From: Pseudarthrobacter sp. L1SW
GTDB lineage: Bacteria; Actinomycetota; Actinomycetes; Actinomycetales; Micrococcaceae
DNA length: 64,000 bases
NCBI RefSeq assembly: GCF_020809045.1
Contig: NZ_CP078079.1
Coordinates: forward strand, 2,232,001 to 2,296,000
Direction: 5' to 3'
Below, piece by piece: positions 25,995-33,849 of this stretch. Under the pieces are notes generated by a model, which saw only the letters and a program-made list of their open reading frames with translations, had not been told where the DNA came from and ran no database searches. The stretch's first letter is position 1, and each line of letters begins with the position of its first letter. Made by a program: the position numbers and the translations under genes.

Positions 25995-26116
25995 GTGCTG
26001 CTCCTCGGGATCGGACAGAAGTTCTTGCTTCCGGCAACTGTGGGTACTCTGCTGGAATAGGCGGTACACAGCGCGGCCCACCCCAACAGCATGGAGTCTC
26101 ACGGGGAGCCACCACA

Positions 26117-26130
26117 GTGCCGAAGGTCCC
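26117..26130 (+). promoter_or_regulatory. DosR-like box ahead of tandem USP gene
   Basis: GTGCC-GAAG-GTCCC followed by CTG, 21 bp before the USP ATG. The right arm is a perfect GTCCC. Confidence 0.4.
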
Positions 26131-26151
26131 CTGGGCAGGAGCGGAGGAGCA

Positions 26152-27003
26152 ATGGAGGAATCAGGATCCATCGTTGCGGGATACGACGGTTCAGCTGAAG
26201 CCGCCGCCGCCGTCCATTGGGCAGCCCGGCAGGCGGACCTGCGCGGTTGTCCCCTCCACGTTGTCCACGTCTCCATTTGGCCGCTGCTGACACACCGGCT
26301 GGGCCCGGTTCCGGGGGTGGCGGACAGCGGCTTGGAGCGGTCAGCACAGGCGATCCTCGAGGAGGGCGTCAGCCACGCCCGCGCCGCGGCCCCGGGACTG
26401 GACGTGCAGGGCACCCTGTTGCATGGGCTGCCTGCCTCCTACCTTGCCGAGGCCTCTGCCGGCCAGGAGATGGTTGTTGTGGGCAGCCGGGGGCTGGGCG
26501 GATTCCTGGGGCTGCTGGTGGGGTCGGTCAGCCTGGAACTCGCAGCCACTGCATCCTGCCCCGTGGCAGTGATCCGGCCGGACCTCCACCCTGGCGGGCC
26601 GATCGTCGCCGCGGTGGACGCATCCGGGTCCCCCACCGCGCTGGAGGACGCTTGCGCCCTCGCCTCGGCAACGCAGGCCAGGCTCAGTGTCCTGCACGTC
26701 CACCATGTGCCCGCCGGGTACGCACAGCGGAACGAGCCCGACGCCGAGGCTGCCGCAGGCGAAGTGCTCCACGCCGCCCTCCGGCGTGCCCGGGCGCTCG
26801 CACCCTACGTTGCCGTGGAGGGCAGGGTGCTCACTGACTCGTCTGTCCCGCATGCCATCCTCAAAGCATCGGATGACGCGCAGATGCTTGTTGTTGGGAC
26901 CAAAGGCCACGGCTTTTTGCGGCAGACCATCGGTTCCACCGCCCACGCGGTCCTTCACCATGCACGCGGCCCGGTCCTGATCTCCCGGCGCGGCAACAGC
27001 TGA
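26152..27003 (+). CDS. tandem universal stress protein
   Basis: A 283-residue protein with two UspA domains. Domain 1 spans residues 1-145 with the ATP motif GSRGLGGFLGLLVGS. Domain 2 spans 150-283 with GTKGHGFLRQTIGS, in which the spacer is one residue shorter. Tandem USPs of this size (Rv2005c/Rv1996 type) are typical of the mycobacterial DosR regulon. The frame is open further upstream, but ATG 26152 begins the first conserved strand (GSIVAGYDGS) and has GGAGGAG just before it. A DosR-like box lies 21 bp upstream. It is probably cytoplasmic and stress-induced. Confidence 0.9.
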   Translation: MEESGSIVAGYDGSAEAAAAVHWAARQADLRGCPLHVVHVSIWPLLTHRLGPVPGVADSGLERSAQAILEEGVSHARAAAPGLDVQGTLLHGLPASYLAEASAGQEMVVVGSRGLGGFLGLLVGSVSLELAATASCPVAVIRPDLHPGGPIVAAVDASGSPTALEDACALASATQARLSVLHVHHVPAGYAQRNEPDAEAAAGEVLHAALRRARALAPYVAVEGRVLTDSSVPHAILKASDDAQMLVVGTKGHGFLRQTIGSTAHAVLHHARGPVLISRRGNS

Positions 27004-27054
27004 CGGACCTACGCTCCTGCGCCAGGCCCAAGCCCGTGTTTAGCCCGAACACGC

Positions 27055-27345
27055 CTATCCGGAGCGCCACGGGAAGAGCAGGTAGAGGCTGACCCACGCC
27101 AGGCCGACCAACAGCAGGGCCCGGATCCACAGTTCCCAGGCGGTGTTCCACACCCACAGTGCCGCAGTCCATGGCAGGAGAACCAGGAATTCCAGCCCCT
27201 GCAGGACCCAGGGCTGGCCCCGGAAAGCGGCCCATAGGTCAGCCAGGTTTCCCTGCCTGACCAGCAGCACTGCGCCGAACGCCGCCCACAGCAGAACGGC
27301 GATGACGAAGACGATGGCGCTGACGATTTTGGTGGAGTCCGCCAT
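27055..27345 (-). CDS. small membrane protein, three helices
   Basis: A 96-residue hydrophobic protein of unknown family. It has about three membrane helices: IVSAIVFVIAVLLWAAFGAV, VLQGLEFLVLLPWTAALWVW and IRALLLVGLAWVSLYLLF. It has ten tryptophans. GGAGGAA directly before ATG 27345 sets the start, although the frame is open further up. It diverges from the CPBP gene, and the box at 27447 lies between them, so it may be a stress-island member. Confidence 0.65.
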   Translation of the reverse strand: MADSTKIVSAIVFVIAVLLWAAFGAVLLVRQGNLADLWAAFRGQPWVLQGLEFLVLLPWTAALWVWNTAWELWIRALLLVGLAWVSLYLLFPWRSG

Positions 27346-27446
27346 GGTTCCTCCGGACTTTCTTCTGGATGGCCAATCGGTTGACCAGCTCCAACCCGCG
27401 TTGGAGCTCCAGAAACCAGCGTCACCCGAAATCCCGCGGGCCCACA

Positions 27447-27460
27447 GGGTCTTTCGTCCC
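27447..27460. promoter_or_regulatory. DosR-like box in divergent CPBP promoter region
   Basis: GGGTC-TTTC-GTCCC: one mismatch from the GGGAC/GTCCC palindrome. It lies between the small membrane gene (starts 27345, minus) and the CPBP gene (starts 27576, plus). Confidence 0.5.
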
Positions 27461-27575
27461 AGCGGCCCGGGCGCGGTGGCCCATATCCCACAGCGAATCG
27501 GGACGGTCGGCCCTATGCCGGGCGTTCCGTGGACAGGAACCTGAAGGTACGGCACGCGTCAACCGGGAGGATCCC

Positions 27576-28475
27576 ATGCACGCCCTCCGGACATCAGTCC
27601 GAACGCATCCGCTGTGGTGGTATTTCAGCGTCACATTCCTCTTGTCCTGGGGCTGCATTGTGCTGGCCGTCTGGGCCAGCACGGGTGGCTTGTCGCCCAC
27701 GCCGGAAGAATTCCAGCTGACGGTCCCCGTCACGGTGCCGGCGATGCTGCTGGGGCCTGCTGTTGCCAGCCTGCTGCTGACGGGAGTTGCCTCCGGACGT
27801 GCAGGCTACAGCGAACTGTGGCAGCGCCTGAAGCACTGGCGCGTGGGCGGGCGGTGGTACGCCATCGCCCTGCTGGTCGCGCCCGTGACGATGGCCGCCG
27901 TCGTGCTGGGTCTGTGGACCTCCTCTCCCGCATACGCGCCACGGATCGCCACGGCAGAAGACAAGGCCGGGACCATCGCCATGGCACTGGTGCTCGGGCT
28001 CGTGGTGGGGCTGCTCGAGGAAGTGGGCTGGACCGGGTTCGCCATCCCGAGGGCGCGCCGGCGCCTCAGCGCACTCTGGACCGGAATCCTGGTGGGGGTG
28101 CTCTGGGGAGTGTGGCATTTCTTCGTGAGTTACTGGGGCGGCGGCGGAACCAACGGCGGCATACCGATGGAGATCTTCCTGTCCCTGTGGGTCGCGGGCG
28201 TGCTCGTCGGGCAGCTCACCGCCTACCGGGTGCTCATGGTGTGGGTCTACGACCGCACCGGAAGCCTGCTCCTGGCCGCCCTGATGCACGCGAGCCTCTC
28301 CACCTTCCAGTTCATCCTGAACCCGCTGACGCCGGGAGTCCCCCAACAGGTCTACCCGTGGGGCCACGCGGCAACAGCCTGGCTGGTGGTCGCCGTCGTG
28401 ATGCTGGTCCGCCGCGGCGACCTGACCCGGGGACCTAGGACCCTTTCAGCCAGGAAACCCATCAACCATTCTTGA
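27576..28475 (+). CDS. CPBP family intramembrane protease-like protein
   Basis: A 299-residue multi-helix membrane protein of the CPBP (CAAX protease/bacteriocin-processing) family, with about eight helices. Motif 1 reads EEVGWTGFAIP. The two Glu are present, but the Arg that follows in the common EExxxR form is Thr. Motif 2 has the His in WGVWHFFVSYW, and a later His is in LLAALMHASLST. GGGAGG at 27565-27570 sets ATG 27576, although the frame is open to 27369. A DosR-like box lies about 115 bp upstream, and another inside its 3' end drives the next gene. Its protein target is unknown. Confidence 0.82.
   Translation: MHALRTSVRTHPLWWYFSVTFLLSWGCIVLAVWASTGGLSPTPEEFQLTVPVTVPAMLLGPAVASLLLTGVASGRAGYSELWQRLKHWRVGGRWYAIALLVAPVTMAAVVLGLWTSSPAYAPRIATAEDKAGTIAMALVLGLVVGLLEEVGWTGFAIPRARRRLSALWTGILVGVLWGVWHFFVSYWGGGGTNGGIPMEIFLSLWVAGVLVGQLTAYRVLMVWVYDRTGSLLLAALMHASLSTFQFILNPLTPGVPQQVYPWGHAATAWLVVAVVMLVRRGDLTRGPRTLSARKPINHS
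28432..28445 (+). promoter_or_regulatory. DosR-like box ahead of second alcohol dehydrogenase
   Basis: GGGAC-CTAG-GACCC inside the last codons of the CPBP gene, about 81 bp before the ADH ATG. The left arm is perfect and the centre is symmetric. The position mirrors the hsp20 box, which also lies inside the preceding gene. Confidence 0.5.
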
Positions 28476-28526
28476 GTTAACCCGGCGCTGGACGGCACCC
28501 GGATCATCGACGAGCAAGGAGCAGGA

Positions 28527-29582
28527 ATGAAAGCCATTGTCTACGGCGGACCGGGGAAGAAATCCTGGACCGATGTGCCGGAACCAACCATCGTCAATCC
28601 CAGTGACGCCATCGTAAAAGTGGACACCACCACCATCTGCGGAACGGACCTGCACATCCTCAAGGGCGACGTGCCGGCAGTCCAGGAGGGAAGGATCCTG
28701 GGCCACGAAGGCGTGGGAACAATTACCGAGGTGGGGTCCTCCGTCACCACGCTGAAGCCCGGCGACCGGGTCATCATTTCCTGCATCAAGTCCTGCGGCC
28801 ACTGCGCCAACTGCAAGACCGGCCTGTACTCCCACTGCCTGGGGGACGAAGGCGCGTCGGGCATCGGCTGGGTTTTCGGCCACCTGATTGACGGCACCCA
28901 GGCCGAATACGTCCGTGTGCCCTACGCCGAGAATTCCCTGCACCTGCTGCCCGCCGGAGTGAGCGACGAGCAGGCGGTCATGCTCTCCGATATCTTCCCC
29001 ACCGGCTTTGAAATCGGAGTGCAGTACGGGCGGGTCAAGCCAGGAGACACAGTTGCGGTGGTAGGAGCAGGGCCGGTGGGGCTGGCGGCCATCGCCACCG
29101 CGGGACTCTACGGAGCGGCCACCATCATCGCCATCGACCTTGACCGCAACCGCCTGGAGCAGTCCCGCGGGTTCGGGGCCACGGACATCGTTGTGTCGGG
29201 CGACCCGGACTGGAAGGACCAGGTCCTCTCCCGTACCGACGGGCAGGGGGTGGACGTGGCCATCGAGGCGGTGGGCATTCCCGCCACCTTTGGCATGTGC
29301 ACCGAGATAGTCCGTCCCGGCGGCACCGTGGCCAACGTTGGCGTCCACGGCAAGGCAGTGGAACTGCACCTGGAAAGACTGTGGATCCAGAACGTCAACA
29401 TCAGCACGGGCCTGGTGAACACCAACACCACGCCCATGCTGCTGAAGCTCGTGGCGCAGAAAAAGCTGCCCGCAGAGAAGTTCGCCACGCACCATTTCCG
29501 GTTCGACCAGTTCATGGATGCCTATGACACTTTTGCCCGGGCGGCGGAGACCAATGCCTTGAAAGTCGTGATCACTGCCTGA
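28527..29582 (+). CDS. zinc-dependent alcohol dehydrogenase, second
   Basis: A 351-residue medium-chain dehydrogenase. The catalytic zinc site lies in TTTICGTDLHILKG and GHEGVG. The structural zinc cysteines are in CIKSCGHCANCKTGLYSHC. The cofactor loop is VAVVGAGPVGLAAIATAG, followed by the acidic IAIDLDRNR, which favours NAD over NADP. It is closer to the class that acts on short primary or secondary alcohols (GWVFGHLIDGTQAEYVRVP) than to the enzyme at 2644. AGGAG at 28518-28522 supports ATG 28527. It likely serves NADH re-oxidation in the same stress programme. Confidence 0.92.
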   Translation: MKAIVYGGPGKKSWTDVPEPTIVNPSDAIVKVDTTTICGTDLHILKGDVPAVQEGRILGHEGVGTITEVGSSVTTLKPGDRVIISCIKSCGHCANCKTGLYSHCLGDEGASGIGWVFGHLIDGTQAEYVRVPYAENSLHLLPAGVSDEQAVMLSDIFPTGFEIGVQYGRVKPGDTVAVVGAGPVGLAAIATAGLYGAATIIAIDLDRNRLEQSRGFGATDIVVSGDPDWKDQVLSRTDGQGVDVAIEAVGIPATFGMCTEIVRPGGTVANVGVHGKAVELHLERLWIQNVNISTGLVNTNTTPMLLKLVAQKKLPAEKFATHHFRFDQFMDAYDTFARAAETNALKVVITA

Positions 29583-29641
29583 CATGCCCGGCTGCGGGGT
29601 GTCCGGACGTCTGGCAGCACTTCCCGGCCTATGCTGGCAAG

Positions 29642-30172
29642 GTGACCCCTGCCCCGTCCCCCACGCCGCTGGACGTCGTCGTCCACTCTGGTCCGGCCGA
29701 GTGGTGGGTGATCCTCGCCGGGCTCGGTCCGCTGGCCGTGCTCATCGCCGCCCTGCTGGCCTTCTATATCAACTGGCGCACCCTTAAGCAGCGCACCGCT
29801 GCGGACAAGACGGCCCTGGACCAGAAGCGGGAAGCGGATGCCCGTGCCCTGATGCAGAAGACTGAAGCGGACAGCCGCGCTGAATGGTGGCGGCGGACGC
29901 AGTGGGCACTGGACCGCGCGCTGGACGGGGACGAGGGAACAAAGGCCTTGGGACTGGCCACCCTGGAAGTGCTGGCCCGCAGCGAACTCGCGCGCACCGA
30001 AGAACTCGAGTTGTTCGACATTGCATGGAAAAGCGTCTCCGGCGATGAGAACGGGGAGGACCTCGGGGAGGAAGGAAACGGCGGCCAGGAGATGCCCTTC
30101 GTGGACGACAGCCGCATCATGGGCGAGAATGGAACGACGGATGAAGGCACAACCAAGGAGGCTGGACCATGA
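29642..30172 (+). CDS. single-helix membrane protein with charged coil
   Basis: A 176-residue protein of no recognised family. One membrane helix lies near residues 19-44 (AEWWVILAGLGPLAVLIAALLA region). A charged helical stretch follows (RTAADKTALDQKREADARAL), probably a coiled coil, and the tail is acidic. It starts at GTG 29642. Its stop overlaps the next ATG as ATGA, so the two are translationally coupled. It may be a cytoplasmic-facing scaffold, but that is a guess. Confidence 0.6.
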   Translation: MTPAPSPTPLDVVVHSGPAEWWVILAGLGPLAVLIAALLAFYINWRTLKQRTAADKTALDQKREADARALMQKTEADSRAEWWRRTQWALDRALDGDEGTKALGLATLEVLARSELARTEELELFDIAWKSVSGDENGEDLGEEGNGGQEMPFVDDSRIMGENGTTDEGTTKEAGP

Positions 30173-30363
30173 GCGCAGCGTCGCCTGAACACCGGTTTGT
30201 GCATCCTCCGCGGAACACTTCCGCCAAGCCTGCCCCCAAGAAGGCCACACCGGCTGAGCATCGGGTCCAGGTTGCGGCCGCCAGGCTGCGCGTCACGCTT
30301 GACGAGCGCCTGGGCCGCGAAACACCGGCCAAGACCAAGGCGCTGGCCAAGGAACCTATCTAG
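30169..30363 (+). CDS. small basic protein
   Basis: A 64-residue basic protein (many Lys/Arg/Ala/Pro, for example KPAPKKATPAEHR) with no recognised domain. It begins inside the stop codon of the preceding gene (ATGA), so it is probably made in a fixed ratio with that membrane protein. Its stop codon falls inside a perfect 8-bp inverted repeat at 30351-30368. Confidence 0.55.
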   Translation: MSAASPEHRFVHPPRNTSAKPAPKKATPAEHRVQVAAARLRVTLDERLGRETPAKTKALAKEPI

Positions 30364-30368
30364 GTTCC
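30351..30368. repeat. short perfect palindrome
   Basis: GGAACCTA-TC-TAGGTTCC: 8-bp arms around a 2-nt centre, spanning the stop of the 64-residue gene and lying 29 bp before the HNH gene start. Operator-like, but no family is recognised. Confidence 0.35.
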
Positions 30369-30396
30369 ATTCGGAAGGCTGTGCACCAGGCACAGC

Positions 30397-31290
30397 GTGT
30401 GCTGGATCGGGTGGGTAGTGGCTGCAGTCCTCCTTGGATGGAATCCCAACGCATGGGACCGCTGGGACTACCCTGCCGCCGTCGAGCAGGTGGCGCAGTC
30501 CGGCCGGTTCCTGCAGCGTTGGAGCGTCGGCCATGCGCTGGACGTCCGGCCGGGGACTGAAGCCTGGCTCCTGGTGCAGGGCAGGACTGACGCATGGACC
30601 GGGCTTATTGGACACGGGGTGGTGGTGTCCGAACCATACGCCGGCATGCCCGGTGCGGAACCTGCCGACGCCGGCTGGAGCGTCAGCGTCGCTTTCGACG
30701 CCCTGCTCCCGCTCGGCGAGCAGATACGGCCCGAGGCCCTCAGCGAGGCCGTCCCCTGGCTGGCGTGGCGCGACGCCACGGTTCGTTCCGGCATGCACCT
30801 TCCGCCTGGGGCGGAGCCTGGCCTTCGCCGGTTGTGGCGGGAGCAGGGGCCGACGGCGGGTACCCCCGCCCAGGTGGTGTCCGGGACCTGCCCGCCGTCC
30901 GCGGTCAGCAGCATCGAGGTGAACCGCTACGAGCGGGACGCCGAGGCGCGCGGGGTATGCCTGGCTTTCCATGGAACGTCCTGCGCTGCCTGCGGATTCT
31001 CCTTCGAGGCCTCCTACGGTGATGCCGGCACGGGCTACATCGATATCCACCACGTTGTGCCGCCGGAAATGCTCGCGAGCGGGTACCAGCTGGATCCTAT
31101 TGCCGACCTTGTTCCGCTGTGCCCCAACTGCCACACCGTGGCGCACCACGGGGTGACGGAACCACGCACGGTGTCGGAACTCCGGAACATCATCGCCGCT
31201 GCCGGCCATTTGAGGGGCGAGGCAGTGAGCCCGCATGCCCTTCAGGCGCAGGATGACGCCCGGCGGATCCTTGAAGGCCGCCAGGACTGA
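30397..31290 (+). CDS. HNH endonuclease with N-terminal PUA/EVE-like domain
   Basis: About 297 residues. The N-terminal part (LLGWNPNAWDRWDY, QRWSVG, then the strand WLLVQGR) has the look of the PUA/EVE-type base-reading domain of modification-dependent nucleases. The C-terminal 90 residues are an HNH nuclease: paired cysteines in SCAACGFSF, the catalytic DIHHVVPPE, and VPLCPNCHTVAHHG with zinc cysteines and the final His. It would cut DNA carrying modified bases, as known for PUA-like/HNH type IV restriction enzymes, but that role is inferred. The start could be GTG 30397 or GTG 30418. Confidence 0.75.
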   Translation: MCWIGWVVAAVLLGWNPNAWDRWDYPAAVEQVAQSGRFLQRWSVGHALDVRPGTEAWLLVQGRTDAWTGLIGHGVVVSEPYAGMPGAEPADAGWSVSVAFDALLPLGEQIRPEALSEAVPWLAWRDATVRSGMHLPPGAEPGLRRLWREQGPTAGTPAQVVSGTCPPSAVSSIEVNRYERDAEARGVCLAFHGTSCAACGFSFEASYGDAGTGYIDIHHVVPPEMLASGYQLDPIADLVPLCPNCHTVAHHGVTEPRTVSELRNIIAAAGHLRGEAVSPHALQAQDDARRILEGRQD

Positions 31291-31319
31291 CCAGATTGCC
31301 GTCCCGCGCTTGCGCCGCG

Positions 31320-31333
31320 GGGACCTTATGCCC
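31320..31333 (+). promoter_or_regulatory. DosR-like box ahead of membrane protein gene
   Basis: GGGAC-CTTA-TGCCC followed by TGT, 66 bp before the ATG at 31400. The left arm is perfect. Confidence 0.4.
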
Positions 31334-31399
31334 TGTTTCCTCCGGCGGGTAAGCCGCATCCTGATCGGGACGTGTACGCACAAACTGTGGGAAGCAGCC

Positions 31400-32146
31400 A
31401 TGCCAACAAGAAGGAAGACCAGCCGCACTGCCGGTCCTGCTGCAGGCGGCGGGCAGGGTGCCCAGGCATCCGTCGAGGCCGCCTGCCTGTTCGGGTTCCG
31501 GGTGGCAGTTGCCACCACCGTCCTGACGGTGCTGACCTTTGCGCTTGCCCTGACAGCACTGCCGGACAAGGTCCCCTACCCCTTCACGGACGACGTGATC
31601 GCCGCCCAGTGGCCCGGTGACTACTACTGGCTGTTTCCGGCGATGATGCTGATGCTGCTGTTCGTGGCGTTGGTTGCCGCACTGCATCAGTACTCCCCGG
31701 ACAGGAGCAAGACCTACAGTTCGCTGGCGCTGTGCCTCGCGGTGATCGCGGCGGCTGTCCTCCTGGTCAACTACTACATCCAGGCAGTGGTGATGCCCAC
31801 GAGCCTCGAAAAAGGTCAGCTTGACGGCTGGTCCATCTTCACGCAGTACAACCCCAACGGGATCTTCATCGCCCTGGAGGAGCTCGGGTACCTGCTCATG
31901 ACCGTGGTATTTCTCTGCCTGGTGCCTGTGTTGTCTACCCGGACCAGGCTTGAGCGGAGTATCCGGTGGCTGTTCCTCGCCAGCTTCGCCGCTGCGGTGG
32001 CCTCCCTCGCCGTCGTAGTGGCGCTGCGCGGCATGAACCGGGAGGATGTCTTCGAAATCATCATCATCAGCATCGTCTGGCTGACCCTGATCGCCGGCGG
32101 GGTCCTCCTTGCGGTCCTTTTCAAGCGCGGCCCGCAGTCGGTATAG
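31400..32146 (+). CDS. integral membrane protein, unknown family
   Basis: A 248-residue protein with about six helices, among them VAVATTVLTVLTFALAL, WLFPAMMLMLLFVALVA, LALCLAVIAAAVLLV, LLMTVVFLCLVP and two near the C-terminus. The N-terminal 35 residues are basic and Gly/Ala rich. The frame is open to 31235, but ATG 31400 starts just ahead of the basic segment and has GGAAG before it. No family motif is recognised. A DosR-like box precedes it. Confidence 0.65.
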   Translation: MPTRRKTSRTAGPAAGGGQGAQASVEAACLFGFRVAVATTVLTVLTFALALTALPDKVPYPFTDDVIAAQWPGDYYWLFPAMMLMLLFVALVAALHQYSPDRSKTYSSLALCLAVIAAAVLLVNYYIQAVVMPTSLEKGQLDGWSIFTQYNPNGIFIALEELGYLLMTVVFLCLVPVLSTRTRLERSIRWLFLASFAAAVASLAVVVALRGMNREDVFEIIIISIVWLTLIAGGVLLAVLFKRGPQSV

Positions 32147-32177
32147 GCGTTCGACGGCGGCATCGAAGGAGAGTGCC

Positions 32178-32717
32178 ATGGCTGGAGCGGCGCGGTACGG
32201 CGGCCCGCACTGGCGGCGGGTTGTGGCTGTGCTGGCCAACAGCGATGCCCGCACTGCTTATGCACAAATTGTCCTCGGTGCCGTGCCCGGGGACGCGCCC
32301 ACAGAGTTGAAGAATCAGCAGCTGAACGGCCGGCGGCGGAACCGGGCCATCGAAAACCTGCTCGGGTCGGGGCTCGTGGAGCGCACTGCGGCCGGCGGGC
32401 TGGTGGCGCCTGAAGCGATCTTCCGGGATCTGTTGGCCCAGCAGCCGCGGCGGCAGGCACCCACCGGGGTGGCACGTTTCCTGCGCCTGGGCAGGATTGA
32501 GAGGTACCCGGCCACCATGGCGGAACGCCGCGAACTCCTGGCGTGGATTGCCAACGACTCAATCCGGCCTGGTGAGCACCTGACCGAGAAACAGGTAAAT
32601 GAGCGGCTCCTCGGTTACACGGAGGATGTGGTCCTGCTGCGCCGCTACCTGGTTGACTTCGGACTGCTGGAGCGGACGCCTTCGGGTTCCTCCTATGGAC
32701 GGCCACAGGAATCCTAG
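32178..32717 (+). CDS. DUF2087 domain protein
   Basis: A 179-residue soluble protein. Residues 1-100 contain a probable winged-helix segment (NRAIENLLGSGLVERTAAGG). Residues about 105-175 match DUF2087: RIERYPATMAERRELLAWIA, then LTEKQVNERL and the closing RRYLVDFGLLERTPSGSSYG. The domain occurs in small ArsR-like and other actinobacterial regulators, and its function is not known. AAGGAGAG just before ATG 32178 supports the start. Confidence 0.78.
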   Translation: MAGAARYGGPHWRRVVAVLANSDARTAYAQIVLGAVPGDAPTELKNQQLNGRRRNRAIENLLGSGLVERTAAGGLVAPEAIFRDLLAQQPRRQAPTGVARFLRLGRIERYPATMAERRELLAWIANDSIRPGEHLTEKQVNERLLGYTEDVVLLRRYLVDFGLLERTPSGSSYGRPQES

Positions 32718-32735
32718 GAAATTACAGCTCACCCC

Positions 32736-32765
32736 TTGACGGTTGCAAAACGTTTTGCATATAGT
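32736..32765 (+). promoter_or_regulatory. promoter of the LacI-family gene
   Basis: TTGACG at 32736-32741 and TATAGT at 32760-32765 with an 18-bp spacer. The spacer holds the first operator, so a bound repressor would block RNA polymerase directly. Confidence 0.7.
32744..32759. promoter_or_regulatory. LacI-family operator O1
   Basis: TGCAAAACGTTTTGCA, a perfect 16-bp palindrome between the -35 and -10 boxes. Its AAACGTTT core with a central CG is the usual LacI-family operator form. Confidence 0.82.
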
Positions 32766-32780
32766 GATGCAGGCAACATA

Positions 32781-32792
32781 CAAAACGTTTTG
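32781..32792. promoter_or_regulatory. LacI-family operator O2
   Basis: CAAAACGTTTTG, a perfect 12-bp palindrome with the same core as O1, centred 35 bp downstream and 20 bp before the regulator ATG. Confidence 0.8.
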
Positions 32793-32806
32793 CAAAGGAA
32801 AGGTCG

Positions 32807-33829
32807 ATGGCGACGAAGGTAAACATCCGGGACGTAGCGAAAGCTGCAGGCGTTTCCGTGACCACTGTGTCGCATGCCCTGAGCGAAGCGCACAGCTCCC
32901 GGGTGAACGCCCGGACCGTGGAGCACATCAAGGCCGTCGCCGGCGACCTCGGCTACGCACCGAACCGTTTGGCGAGCGGACTGCGCAACCAGCGCTCCCA
33001 GATCCTGGGCCTCGTCAGCGACGAGATCACCACCACCCCCTTCGCCGGCGCCATGATCCAGGGCGCACAGGACGCGGCCTCCGAGCACGGACACCTGCTG
33101 ATGGTGGTCAACTCCGGCCTGGACAATGAACTGGAGCGCCAGGAGATCCGGGCACTGCAGCAGCACCAGGTTGACGGAATCATCTTCGCCCGGATGTTCA
33201 ACCAGCGGGTGTCCGTACCCGACGAACTGAGCGCGGTTCCCACCATCGTGTTGGACGCCACCACAGACAACCCCGGGATGTCCTCGGTAGTGCCGGATGA
33301 GTTCGGCGCCGGCGAGTCCGCTGCCGAACTCCTGGTGGCGGCAGGCCACCGGAGGATCGCCATGATCAACAACGAGGACGACATCCCTGCTGCACACGGC
33401 CGGTTGGCAGGTTTCCGGGAAGGCCTGCTGCGCCATGGACTGGAACTGCCGGCAGAGTACCTGCTCGCCGGGCATCCGAGCACGGCCGGAGGGCGCAATG
33501 CCGCCCTCCAGCTGCTGTCCGGACCCGGGCGGCCCACCGCATTGTTCTGTTTCAACGACCAGATGGCCATGGGCGCCTACCAGGCGGCCGGCTATCTTGG
33601 GCTGGGCATCCCGGCAGACCTCTCGATTGTGGGAGTGGACAACCTGGAACTGATTGCCGACGCCCTTTGGCCCGGGCTCTCCACCATGGCCCTCCCCCAC
33701 TATGAAATGGGCCGGTGGGCGGTCCATAAGCTGCTCAACGAACTGGAAAACCCCGGCGCGCCCCGGGTGCAGGAAAAGGTCGCATGCCCGCTGGTCGAAC
33801 GCGGCTCCGTGGCCCCGCCCAAGAACTGA
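32807..33829 (+). CDS. LacI-family transcriptional repressor
   Basis: A 340-residue regulator. The helix-turn-helix is at residues 3-25 (NIRDVAKAAGVSVTTVSHAL), the hinge helix follows (YAPNRLASGL), and the periplasmic-binding-protein-like effector domain runs from about 62 to 335. It lies directly ahead of a sugar ABC transporter and a GH32 enzyme, so its effector is probably sucrose, a fructo-oligosaccharide or a product of these. Two matching operators in its own promoter point to autoregulation. A purine-rich site (AAAGGAAAGG) precedes ATG 32807. Confidence 0.93.
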   Translation: MATKVNIRDVAKAAGVSVTTVSHALSEAHSSRVNARTVEHIKAVAGDLGYAPNRLASGLRNQRSQILGLVSDEITTTPFAGAMIQGAQDAASEHGHLLMVVNSGLDNELERQEIRALQQHQVDGIIFARMFNQRVSVPDELSAVPTIVLDATTDNPGMSSVVPDEFGAGESAAELLVAAGHRRIAMINNEDDIPAAHGRLAGFREGLLRHGLELPAEYLLAGHPSTAGGRNAALQLLSGPGRPTALFCFNDQMAMGAYQAAGYLGLGIPADLSIVGVDNLELIADALWPGLSTMALPHYEMGRWAVHKLLNELENPGAPRVQEKVACPLVERGSVAPPKN

Positions 33830-33849
33830 CCCTGACGCCAACTGACCCG

